A stretch of 64,000 bases of DNA from JAGVSR01 sp963825555 (GTDB lineage: Bacteria; Pseudomonadota; Alphaproteobacteria; Rhizobiales; Hyphomicrobiaceae): positions 1 to 64,000 of the forward strand of contig CAWGTZ010000011.1 in assembly GCA_963825555.1 (NCBI GenBank), given 5' to 3'. Shown here piece by piece: positions 34,384 to 42,854 of this stretch. A program made the translations under genes and the position numbers. The number at the start of each line of letters is the position of its first letter. Position 1 is the first letter of the stretch. The notes beneath the pieces are model-generated. The model was not told the origin of the DNA. It saw nothing but the letters and a program-made list of their open reading frames with translations, and searched no databases.

Positions 34384-37300
34384 ATGCTCCGGCGCCTAAT
34401 CGCGTTCTCGCTCACGCAACGCATCTTTATGCTGCTGCTCGCCGGCCTCGTGGCGGCACTCGGCGCCTACGCATTCCGAACGATCCCCATCGATGCATTT
34501 CCGAATGTCTCGCCGGTCCAGGTCAAGATGATCCTGAAGGCCCCCGGCATGACACCCGAAGAGGTGGAAAGCCGGGTCATCACACCCCTCGAGATGGAGC
34601 TGCTCGGGATACCGCGCCAGACAATCCTGCGCTCCGCCGCCAAGTATGCGATCGCGGACATTACACTCGATTTCGAGGACGGCACTGACATCTACTGGGC
34701 ACGCCAGCAGGTTGCCGAGCGGCTCGCGGTCGTTCAGCCGGATCTTCCCGCAAGTGTGAGCGGTGGATTGGCACCAGCTTCGACGCCCCTTTCAGACGTC
34801 TTCATGTTCACGATCGAGGGCGGAAATCTCTCTCTCGAGGAACGCCGCAGCCTGCTTGACTGGACGATCCGTCCGGCGTTGCGGACCATCCCCGGCGTCG
34901 CCGACGTCAATGCTCTGGGCGGGCTCGTACGTACATTCGAAGTCCTGCCGGACGGCGCGAAGCTGGCAGCGGCCAAGCTAGGCGTAACGGACCTCATCCG
35001 CGTCATCGAGGACAACAACCGGAATGATGGCTCTGGACGAATTTCTGAGGGAGAAAAGGCTCTGGTCGTGCGGAGCGAGGGCGCCATCCAAACTCCCGAA
35101 GACTTGGCCCAGATTGTTCTCAAGACGGTCAACGGCCGCGTCCTGCGTCTGGGCGATGTCGCCGGCGTTCGCATCGGGAGCCTGACACGATACGGCGCCG
35201 TCACGAACGACGGGACTGGCGAAGCAGTACAAGGGCTCGTGCTCTCCTTGCGCGGCGCAGATGCCAGCGCCCTCATCACATCCATTCGGGCCCGGATCGA
35301 GGAACTCAAGCCCGCCCTTCCAGAGGGCGTGCGCCTCGAAGTCTTCTACGATCGCTCCCACCTCATCACCGAGGCCGTCGGGACTGTAACAAAGGCACTC
35401 CTTGAGGCGACAGTTCTAGTCGTCATTCTGCTCTTTGCCTTTCTCGGAAACCTCCGGGCCGCGATCGTGGTGGCCGTCACGCTGCCATTTGCGGCACTCG
35501 TCACCTTCGCGATGATGCGGGTGTTCGGCATGTCGGCCAACCTGATGAGCCTGGGTGGTCTGGCGATCGCTATCGGACTGATCGTGGACGCCGCGGTGGT
35601 GGTCGTCGAAAATACGGTCGAGCACCTGCAGTCCGGGGAGGAACGGGTCCCGCTGTTGCATCGGATCTATCGTGCAGCAAGCGAGGTCGCCACCCCGGTT
35701 ACAGCAGGAATCGTCATCATTTGTCTCGTTTTCCTGCCGCTACTCTCCCTGCAGGGGCTGGAGGGCAAGCTCTTCGGGCCCGTCGCGCTCACGATCGTGT
35801 TCGCGCTCGGGGGCTCTCTCATCCTGTCGCTGACACTCATCCCCGTTCTGTCGTCCTTCGTTCTGAGGACCGGCAGCCATCACGAACCCTGGCTGATGCG
35901 TGTGCTCACGCGCGGCTATAAGACGATCCTTCGCCAGTGCCTGCGGTACCCTGCACCGGTCTATCTCGTCGCCGTCGCCGGCTTGGCAGGCATGGTCGCG
36001 GCTTACACGGCCATCGGCAAGTCCTTCATGCCCACCATGGACGAGGGATCTGTCATCATGCAGGTGACGAAGCTTCCCTCTATCAATCTGGAAGCCAGTG
36101 TGGCCGGCGACATTCTGATCCAGAAACGTCTCATGGAAAAAATTCCAGAGATCGACCGTATCGTCGCCCGCGTCGGATCCGACGAACTGGGCCTCGATCC
36201 CATGGGGTTGAACGAGACCGATGCGTTCCTCGTCCTCAAACCCAAACACGAATGGCGCGTTCAGGACAAGGATTGGCTCGTCGATCAATTACGGACGGCG
36301 ATGAGCGATCTTCCCGGCTTCGAGTATGCATTCACCCAGCCCATCGAAATGCGAACCTCGGAAATGCTGACGGGGGCCCGAGGCGATCTTGCTGTAAAGA
36401 TCTTCGGACCGGACCTCGAGGTGTTGTCCGAACTGGCCGGAAAGATCCAGGATGTACTCGGCAAAGTTAACGGTGCCGCCGAGGTCTCCACGGTCGCCAA
36501 TGACAGCGTCGACTATCTGCAAATTTCCGTGGATCGACTCGCGGCAGGCCGCACAGGGCTGGATATTGCGCGTGTGCAGGACGAGCTCAGGGCAATGGTT
36601 GAAGGATCACAGGCCGGTATCGTCCAGGAGCCAGGCCGCAGAACGCAGATCATTATTCGCGGAAACGAAAATATCCGGAATTCTCCCGAAGAATTCGAGC
36701 GGATGCAGCTCGCTGCGGGCGACGGCGGGCTTGTGCGGGTCGGCGAGGTGGCCGATGTGCGCCGCACAGCCGGACCAGTGAAGATCGACCGCGAGAACGC
36801 GTCCCGTTTTGCGATCGTTCAAGCGTATGTATCAGGCCGCGACCTCGTCGGCTTCGTCGAAGAAGCACAGACGCTCGTTACGGAGAACGTGGAATTGCCG
36901 GCCGGCTATCGCCTGATCTGGGGCGGGGAGTTCGAAAATCAGAGACGGGCCGCCGCCCGTCTTGCGGTGGTCGTCCCCATCGCGATTATCTCAATCTTCG
37001 GGGTTCTCTTCGCAACGCTCCGTTCCGTCCGTCAGTCTCTCCTTATCCTGGCGAACGTGCCTTTTGCCCTTGTCGGTGGCATCCTGGCCCTACTGATTTC
37101 CGGCGAGTACCTCTCCGTCCCGGCATCAGTTGGCTTTATTGCCCTTCTCGGGATCGCGGTTCTGAACGGGCTCGTTCTCGTAACTTACTTCAACCAGCTT
37201 GTTGAAGAAGGAGTAGCCATACAAGATGCCGTCTTCGATGGCGCAGTCCGGCGGTTGCGACCGGTTCTCATGACGGCCAGCATTGCGGCGCTCGGCCTTG

Positions 37301-37536
37301 TGCCGCTTTTGTTTGCAACCGGGCCCGGTTCGGAAATTCAAAAACCACTGGCCATCGTCGTCATCGGGGGTCTTGTAACCTCGACTGCGCTTACTCTCAT
37401 TCTTCTTCCCATCCTCTTCCGTCGCTTCGGCCTTGCGCCGCAAGCCGTCACCCAATCCGAGACGCGGAGCTTCGCTTGGAAAACTCTCTCTGCAAAATCA
37501 CCCTCCTCGTTCCAGCAAGCGGAACCGACCGGATAG
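34384..37536 (+). CDS. heavy-metal efflux RND permease (CusA/CzcA family)
   Basis: A 1050-residue inner-membrane pump of the HME class. It starts MLRRLIAFSLTQRIFMLLLAG, and the conserved FRTIPIDAFPNVSPVQVKM is the CusA/CzcA hallmark after TM1. The TM4 relay contains a single Asp402 with Glu409 (IGLIVDAAVVVVEN), unlike the Asp-Asp of the multidrug pump at 9055-12144. The two periplasmic porter blocks and C-terminal TM bundle are complete. The exact metal (Cu/Ag versus Co/Zn/Cd or Ni) cannot be decided from sequence. It is translated in one unit with the adaptor (3-bp gap) and a downstream DUF3240 gene overlapping by 61 bp. No outer-membrane factor is nearby. Confidence 0.93.
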   Translation: MLRRLIAFSLTQRIFMLLLAGLVAALGAYAFRTIPIDAFPNVSPVQVKMILKAPGMTPEEVESRVITPLEMELLGIPRQTILRSAAKYAIADITLDFEDGTDIYWARQQVAERLAVVQPDLPASVSGGLAPASTPLSDVFMFTIEGGNLSLEERRSLLDWTIRPALRTIPGVADVNALGGLVRTFEVLPDGAKLAAAKLGVTDLIRVIEDNNRNDGSGRISEGEKALVVRSEGAIQTPEDLAQIVLKTVNGRVLRLGDVAGVRIGSLTRYGAVTNDGTGEAVQGLVLSLRGADASALITSIRARIEELKPALPEGVRLEVFYDRSHLITEAVGTVTKALLEATVLVVILLFAFLGNLRAAIVVAVTLPFAALVTFAMMRVFGMSANLMSLGGLAIAIGLIVDAAVVVVENTVEHLQSGEERVPLLHRIYRAASEVATPVTAGIVIICLVFLPLLSLQGLEGKLFGPVALTIVFALGGSLILSLTLIPVLSSFVLRTGSHHEPWLMRVLTRGYKTILRQCLRYPAPVYLVAVAGLAGMVAAYTAIGKSFMPTMDEGSVIMQVTKLPSINLEASVAGDILIQKRLMEKIPEIDRIVARVGSDELGLDPMGLNETDAFLVLKPKHEWRVQDKDWLVDQLRTAMSDLPGFEYAFTQPIEMRTSEMLTGARGDLAVKIFGPDLEVLSELAGKIQDVLGKVNGAAEVSTVANDSVDYLQISVDRLAAGRTGLDIARVQDELRAMVEGSQAGIVQEPGRRTQIIIRGNENIRNSPEEFERMQLAAGDGGLVRVGEVADVRRTAGPVKIDRENASRFAIVQAYVSGRDLVGFVEEAQTLVTENVELPAGYRLIWGGEFENQRRAAARLAVVVPIAIISIFGVLFATLRSVRQSLLILANVPFALVGGILALLISGEYLSVPASVGFIALLGIAVLNGLVLVTYFNQLVEEGVAIQDAVFDGAVRRLRPVLMTASIAALGLVPLLFATGPGSEIQKPLAIVVIGGLVTSTALTLILLPILFRRFGLAPQAVTQSETRSFAWKTLSAKSPSSFQQAEPTG

Positions 37537-37844
37537 TCGAGTTGATGCTGGCCTCCGAGCCGTTGCTCAGCGGCTTCACGATGTGGAGCGCCGACGGCCA
37601 CGGGGAAAGCTTCAAGTCGGCAACGATCGCTGAACAGGTGCGGGGTCGGGTGGAGCGTACTGTCTTCATGGCCGTGATGGAAAGGCTGCGCGCCAAGGCC
37701 CTGATAGAAGAGATCGGAAAGAAGGCGCCCATCCCGCATATGGCGTACTGGATCGAGCCCGTACTCGAATTTGGGCGTACGACGGCAACCGACGAGGAGC
37801 GCGAGAGCACAGAACCGCATGCAGCAAAGAAAAGACAACCATGA
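37476..37844 (+). CDS. DUF3240 family protein (PII-like fold)
   Basis: A 122-residue product initiated at TTG 37476, supported by GGAG at 37466-37469. It begins LENSLCKITLLVPASGTDRIVE and overlaps the end of the RND gene by 61 bp in another frame, the arrangement common for DUF3240 genes in metal-efflux operons. The order beta-alpha-beta-beta-alpha-beta (KITLLVP, IVELMLAS, RVERTVFMAVM, IPHMAYWIEPV) agrees with the PII-like fold reported for this family. A regulatory or metal-sensing role for the RND pump is plausible but unproven. A C-terminal polar tail of about 25 residues is extra. Confidence 0.75.
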   Translation: MENSLCKITLLVPASGTDRIVELMLASEPLLSGFTMWSADGHGESFKSATIAEQVRGRVERTVFMAVMERLRAKALIEEIGKKAPIPHMAYWIEPVLEFGRTTATDEERESTEPHAAKKRQP

Positions 37845-38029
37845 TGATCCTAGTAACGACTGCTATAATAACTATCCTGTTCACTGTCGGAGTTTGCTGG
37901 GTCGCCATCTGGGCCTCCCGACAGCCCACTGAGGGTTCGGCGGCCATCAGGATTTTGACGAGTGAAGGGCCGCGAAGGAGAGAACCCCAACCTCCGAAAA
38001 GCCCAACAGATGACGACGCGGGCCTCTAG
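37841..38029 (+). CDS. tiny membrane protein (62 aa) at the end of the efflux operon
   Basis: Starts MMILVTTAIITILFTVGVCWVA, one hydrophobic helix, followed by a polar Pro/Arg-rich tail ending DDDAGL. The ATG overlaps the DUF3240 stop (ATGA), so it is translationally coupled to the efflux operon. No known family was recognised. It could be a small accessory subunit of the RND system. Confidence 0.6.
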   Translation: MMILVTTAIITILFTVGVCWVAIWASRQPTEGSAAIRILTSEGPRRREPQPPKSPTDDDAGL

Positions 38030-38160
38030 CGAGAAACTTTCAGGAGTGCCGACGCGGTCACTGATCACATTCTAGACATGCCCCGGCATGGGCGCATCGG
38101 GTGTCCGGGACGCACGAGAAGCAGCCGTACAAGTGAAGCTGAGTAGCCGAAGGAGAAGTC

Positions 38161-38547
38161 ATGTCGTACTACTTCAACAAAGAAATCTCCGCCCCCTTTA
38201 ATGAGGTCATCGAGCGTGTGATGGCCGCCCTTAAGCAGCACGGTTTCGGCGTGCTCACCGACATCGACGTGCGCAAAACGCTCAAGGAGAAGATTGGCGA
38301 GGAGTTTCGCGACTACCGGATTCTAGGCGCCTGCAATCCGCCTCTTGCCCACAGGGCTCTGACAGCCGAAGACAAGGTGGGCACAATGCTGCCCTGCAAC
38401 GTCATCGTCCAGGACCTGGGCGCAGGCAAAGTCGAAGTGGCCGCGATTGATCCTCGAGCCGCCATGCAGCAAATCGGCAATCCGGAATTGGCCAAGATCG
38501 CATCAGAGGTCGCGCAGAAACTCGAGGCGGTCATAGCCGCCGTTTAG
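38161..38547 (+). CDS. DUF302 domain protein
   Basis: A 128-residue cytosolic protein of the DUF302 family. The opening MSYYFNKEISAPFNEVIERV and the segment GVLTDIDVRKTLKEKIGEEFRDYRILGACNPPLAHRAL are characteristic, and the strand MLPCNVIVQD follows. Cys residues in GACNPP and LPCNV are the only two and could bind metal. The function of the family is unknown; members often sit near metal-resistance or redox genes, as here, 131 bp after the efflux operon. AAGGAGAAGTC precedes the ATG. Confidence 0.92.
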   Translation: MSYYFNKEISAPFNEVIERVMAALKQHGFGVLTDIDVRKTLKEKIGEEFRDYRILGACNPPLAHRALTAEDKVGTMLPCNVIVQDLGAGKVEVAAIDPRAAMQQIGNPELAKIASEVAQKLEAVIAAV

Positions 38548-38825
38548 CCGCCCCCTCGCTAGGATCGAGAGCCAGCTCCGGCCGCTTGATATTTCGCACA
38601 AGCCGCTGCGCTGTTACAGCTACGACCACAGCACAGAAAACTGCTGAAGAAGCCGATCAGTTTCCTGAACGGACTGATCGGAAACGCCCGCGATGATCCG
38701 ACTGGGGAAAGCTTTTTTCTTGCGGCCAATTGGTTTGAGGAATCTAATCATCCAACGTTTGGCGAATGCCCAGATACACTTTGTTGTTAGCGTTTGGTTC
38801 TGCCCTTAGTGAAAGGGAGGCAACA

Positions 38826-39458
38826 ATGACGCCCTGGGAGATCCGTACGATCGAACTCGCGAACTGCAATTGCGCCTATGGCTGTCCCTGCCAGTTCAAT
38901 GCCAATCCCACGCATGGTCATTGTGAGGCTGTGGTGTGCAATGAAATCATCGAAGGACATTTCGGAGACGTCAGCCTCGATGGTTTGCGGTTTGGAGGCG
39001 TATTCAAGTGGCCCCAAGCCATTCACGACGGTAACGGTGAGGCTCAACCGTTTGTCGACGAACGCGCCACTCCCGCTCAGCGCGAAGCAATTCTTAAAAT
39101 CATGTCGGGCGAGGACACCGATCCGCTGGCAACCGTATTTGCAGTGTTCGCGTCGACGCTTACGGAAGTTCACGCCCCTATCTTTGCGAAGATCGAATTC
39201 GACGTCGACGTCGATGCTCGTACGGGCCACTTTTTCGTCCCCGGAGTTGCCGAGTGCCATGGCGAACCCATCAGAAATCCCATAACCGGCGCGGAGCATC
39301 GGGTTCGCATCGATATTCCTGACGGCTTCGAGTATGAGATTGCGGAGATGGGCAGCGGTAGCGCAACAACTTACGGGAAGATTCAGTTCAACCTGAAGGA
39401 CAGTTACGGCCAGTTTGCCCGCCTGCACTTGAACAACCACGGGGTGGTCAAGAGTTGA
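38826..39458 (+). CDS. DUF1326 domain protein
   Basis: A 210-residue protein of the DUF1326 family. The N-terminal Cys motif NCNCAYGCPCQF (five Cys-containing positions including HCEAVVC downstream) is diagnostic and looks metal- or thiol-reactive. The rest is predicted beta-rich. GGGAGG lies six bases before the ATG at 38826, which decides against an upstream in-frame ATG (38766). It is 15 bp before a DUF2182 membrane-protein gene, a frequent pairing. The biochemical function is not established; context points to metal handling. Confidence 0.9.
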   Translation: MTPWEIRTIELANCNCAYGCPCQFNANPTHGHCEAVVCNEIIEGHFGDVSLDGLRFGGVFKWPQAIHDGNGEAQPFVDERATPAQREAILKIMSGEDTDPLATVFAVFASTLTEVHAPIFAKIEFDVDVDARTGHFFVPGVAECHGEPIRNPITGAEHRVRIDIPDGFEYEIAEMGSGSATTYGKIQFNLKDSYGQFARLHLNNHGVVKS

Positions 39459-39473
39459 GCAGCATAGCCAGCT

Positions 39474-40298
39474 ATGAACCACGATAGGAGTGTGGTTGAA
39501 GCGCTTCTCCGGAGGGAGCGCATCATTGTGCTCATCGCGCTGGTTCTCATGACGGCGCTGGCATGGTGGTGGGTGGCTACCGGTGCGGGAACCGGCATGA
39601 GTTCGTGGGCGATGACGACCTGGCAATTCCCGCCGCCCGGTCATGCTACCAAAGCTGAAAGCTGGACGCCCAGGCATGCGCTCGTGATGTTCTTCATGTG
39701 GTGGATCATGATGATCGCCATGATGACACCGAGTGCAAGCCCGATGGTCCTGCTCTATGGACGCGCCTATCGCCACGAGCAGCGCCAAGGCAAACTACCA
39801 TCCGGAGTCGTCCCGACGTTTGCTTTTGTGCTCGGATATCTGCTGTGCTGGGCCGCTTTCAGTGCTATCGCGACGGGACTTCAGTGGGCATTGGAACGCA
39901 GCGGCCTCGTTCATCAGATGCTGATGTGGAGCGTGAGCCCCTTCTTCACCGCAGGGCTGCTGATCGCTGCCGGCGTATATCAGTTCACGCCGCTGAAGCA
40001 CGTGTGCCTCGAACATTGCCGTTCCCCGGCGCACTTTCTAGCCGAGCATTTCCAGCCCAGCACCGCAGGTGCTCTACGCCTTGGGTTGGTACACGGCTTC
40101 TACTGTATCGGCTGCTGCTGGTTTCTTATGGCTCTGCTCTTTGCCGGAGGCGTAATGAACCTGGTCTGGATCGCGGGGCTCGCAATCTACGTCCTCATCG
40201 AGAAAGTGGCCCCAAAGGGTGACTTGATTTCGCGCGCTGTGGGCGCCGCGATGGTTCTCGTTGGCTTATTGGTAGCAGCCCAGACCTTCGGCAATTGA
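39474..40298 (+). CDS. DUF2182 integral membrane protein
   Basis: A 274-residue polytopic protein with about six to seven hydrophobic helices. Family features are FFMWWIMMIAMMTPSASPMVLLY, the Pro/Met-rich signature of DUF2182, and KHVCLEHCRSP followed by HGFYCIGCCWFLMALLFAGG, which contain conserved His and Cys residues thought to bind a metal. It is translated just after the DUF1326 gene (15 bp), so the two probably form a membrane/soluble pair. Substrate and direction of transport, if any, are unknown. Confidence 0.92.
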   Translation: MNHDRSVVEALLRRERIIVLIALVLMTALAWWWVATGAGTGMSSWAMTTWQFPPPGHATKAESWTPRHALVMFFMWWIMMIAMMTPSASPMVLLYGRAYRHEQRQGKLPSGVVPTFAFVLGYLLCWAAFSAIATGLQWALERSGLVHQMLMWSVSPFFTAGLLIAAGVYQFTPLKHVCLEHCRSPAHFLAEHFQPSTAGALRLGLVHGFYCIGCCWFLMALLFAGGVMNLVWIAGLAIYVLIEKVAPKGDLISRAVGAAMVLVGLLVAAQTFGN

Positions 40299-40595
40299 GC
40301 GAATTGAACCCCTTCCAGGTGCAGCATCAATCTTTATGATGGCGCGTCCGGCGAGGACCGCTCCCGAGTGCGAGCAACCAAGGGGCTTATGTGATTGTGG
40401 GGGCACCGCCGGATTGGATGGTACCGCATCGTTTATGCCGTCCCCGGATCCAGAGGCAGGCAGTGTGCGGGGCCGGATGATCGACGAGGCAGGCCGGGGC
40501 GAGAAAGCCCGATCGTTCGGGAAAGGACGACGAGGATTTGGCAAGAACCGGCGGCGCTCGGGGACTCCGGTTCGGCATTATCCTGCCGAATGGAA

Positions 40596-40670
40596 TGGCG
40601 CTCCCTACGGGAGTCGAACCCGTCTTTTCAGATTGAAAATCTGACGTCCTAACCGATAGACGAAGGGAGC
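40596..40670 (-). tRNA. tRNA-Glu (UUC)
   Basis: Reads on the minus strand GCTCCCT...AGGGAGC as acceptor stem, discriminator G and an encoded CCA (40598-40596). The anticodon stem TCAGA/TCTGA encloses the loop TTTTCAA with anticodon TTC, and the T-arm contains GGTTCGACTCC. It is 75 nt including CCA. Confidence 0.95.
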
Positions 40671-40781
40671 AGCGCGAGGGCCGGTATAGGCAGGTTTGAG
40701 CCCCCGTGCAAGCCACGCCCGCCGCAAGGGCGGCAACACGCCGCCGGGGTGATCCAGCGGCACTTGAAAAAGCCCGAGGTT

Positions 40782-42641
40782 TCAGTCCTGGCGCCTTGGA
40801 TCGGCGGCGTCTTCGATGGTCAACTCGATCTTTTCCCGTCCACCCCAGGTATCCCGCTTTAGTGTTCCGGCGACGTGGACGGGCATGCCGGCGGCGTTCT
40901 GCAACACCTCCCCCAGAGGTTGCCCGACGGCCCGGAACGCAACGCCTTCCAATCGAGACCCATCCGCCGCTTCCAGAACGCAGCGCAGGTGAGCTTCCCC
41001 CACGGCCTTGGCGAACTTCACGCGCACGGCGGGGAAGGCAAAGCGCGGCTGCGGATTACCCTGACCGTAAGGTCCTGCCTGCTCGATTAGGTCCATAAGA
41101 GCATCGTTTACGCCCGAAGGCACCAGTGCGCCGTCGATCTCAAGACCGGCTCGCGCGCGAGCCGCCTGAGCCGTGGCGGCAAGCTCGCCACACAAGAAGG
41201 CCTCGAGCCTGGGCAGCCGTTCGCGCGCCACCGTCAGACCCGCCGCCATGGCATGACCTCCGCCCTTGACGAGCAAGCCATCCGCTACCGCCGCGCGCAC
41301 GGCGGCACCGATATCGACACCGGCGACAGACCGCAGCGATCCAGTCCCGACGAGCGCGCCCGACCCCGCCTGCTTCTCCCACGCAATGACGCAGCTTGGC
41401 CGTCCGAAACGTTCCACGAGGCGGCTCGCAACAAGTCCAACGACCCCCTTGTGCCAGGTCTCGGAGCCCACGATCACGATCGGCAGGTCCGGCAGGTCCG
41501 TCACCCGGCGATCCGCCTCGGCCATGGCCTCCTCGAGCATCTGGGTTTCGATTGCCTTGCGTTCCTTGTTCAGCTTGTCCAGCAGTGCGGCGATCTTCTG
41601 TGCCTCCAGATCGTCCTCCGTCGTCAGCAGACGGGCGCCCAGCGCAGCGTCCCCGATGCGGCCGCCGGCGTTGATGCGCGGACCCAGGATATAGCCGAGA
41701 TGATAGGTCGTGGGCGCCTGATGGAGGCCGGCAGCGTCGAAGAGCGCCCGGAGCCCGATGTTCTCGCGCGATTTCATGACCGCAAGGCCCTTGCGGACGT
41801 AGGCACGGTTGAGGCCCGTCAGCGGCACCACGTCCGCGACGGTCGCCAGCGCCACGAGATCGAGGTCGCCGAGCAGGTCGGGCGCGGCAGCGCCGTTGGC
41901 GTAGTAGCCGCGCTCGCGCAGGACACGCATGACCGCCACCAGGACGAGAAACACCACGCCCGCCGCGCACAGATGCCCCTGCTCCGAGACGTCGTCCTGC
42001 CGGTTGGGATTCACCACCGCGTAGACATCGGGCAGCTGGTCGTCAGCCTGATGGTGATCGATGACTACGATATCGGTCCTGAGCTTTTTCGCGGCCGCCA
42101 TGGTCTCAAAGCTCGTGGTGCCGCAGTCTACTGTGACGATCAGCCGGGCGCCTTCCTGGACGAGCGTCTCTAGCGCGGCGATGTTGGGGCCGTAGCCTTC
42201 GAAAATGCGGTCGGGAATGTAGATGCGGGCCCGAGTGTCGTGCGCCATCAAGAAGCGCGCGAGCAGTGCCGAGGACGATGCGCCGTCGACGTCGTAGTCG
42301 CCGAAGATCGCAACCGGCTCGCGCCGGGCGATGGCATCCGCAATGCGCTCGGCCGCCCGGTCCATGCCGACCAGCGTGGCGGGGTCGGGCATAAGGGCCT
42401 TGAGGCTCGGATCGAGAAATACGGGGACATCGGACAGTTTGACCCCGCGAGCAGCGAGGACCCGCCCCAAGAGTTCCGGCAGACCGTGCTGCTGGCTGAT
42501 GGCCAGCGCCAGATTTTGAGATTCGCGCGGCAATCGCTCGCGCCAAGTGAAGCCGCGGGCCGAGTTGGCGATCCCTAGAAAGGGGGCCGATGCGTCCGTC
42601 TCGGTCGGCTCCGCCTCGCGCCGTTTTCTGATCGCACCCAT
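40782..42641 (-). CDS. recJ: single-stranded-DNA-specific 5'-3' exonuclease RecJ
   Basis: A 619-residue DHH-superfamily nuclease acting in recombination and repair. Metal-binding motifs are in order: GDYDVDGASSSALL (motif I), VDCGTTSFE, VIDHHQADDQLP (DHH motif) and later GGHAMAAGLT of the DHHA1 domain. The C-terminal OB-like region includes GEAHLRCVLEAADGSRLEGVAFR. GGAGGGG before ATG 42641 (MGAIRKRREAEP) decides the start over an in-frame ATG at 42677. It lies on the same strand as glpX-hom-alaC, but the amine cluster is in between. The tRNA-Glu gene follows it by 111 bp. Confidence 0.96.
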   Translation of the reverse strand: MGAIRKRREAEPTETDASAPFLGIANSARGFTWRERLPRESQNLALAISQQHGLPELLGRVLAARGVKLSDVPVFLDPSLKALMPDPATLVGMDRAAERIADAIARREPVAIFGDYDVDGASSSALLARFLMAHDTRARIYIPDRIFEGYGPNIAALETLVQEGARLIVTVDCGTTSFETMAAAKKLRTDIVVIDHHQADDQLPDVYAVVNPNRQDDVSEQGHLCAAGVVFLVLVAVMRVLRERGYYANGAAAPDLLGDLDLVALATVADVVPLTGLNRAYVRKGLAVMKSRENIGLRALFDAAGLHQAPTTYHLGYILGPRINAGGRIGDAALGARLLTTEDDLEAQKIAALLDKLNKERKAIETQMLEEAMAEADRRVTDLPDLPIVIVGSETWHKGVVGLVASRLVERFGRPSCVIAWEKQAGSGALVGTGSLRSVAGVDIGAAVRAAVADGLLVKGGGHAMAAGLTVARERLPRLEAFLCGELAATAQAARARAGLEIDGALVPSGVNDALMDLIEQAGPYGQGNPQPRFAFPAVRVKFAKAVGEAHLRCVLEAADGSRLEGVAFRAVGQPLGEVLQNAAGMPVHVAGTLKRDTWGGREKIELTIEDAADPRRQD

Positions 42642-42854
42642 GGCACCCCTCCGAATCACCTGCGGACAGTTCAACATTCCCGGCAGCCGGGGGCGAGACC
42701 AGGGCGACCAGTTGCCAACAGGGTTGTCGCCACACCTTGTTGGGCCTCTCCGGGCTCTTCACTCCCTTGACCGCGTCAATGGGTCCTGAATACTTACCCG
42801 CACAACCACAAGCGCGGCGGCCAAAACGGGCGCCCGAGAAAATGCGCGGCCCTC

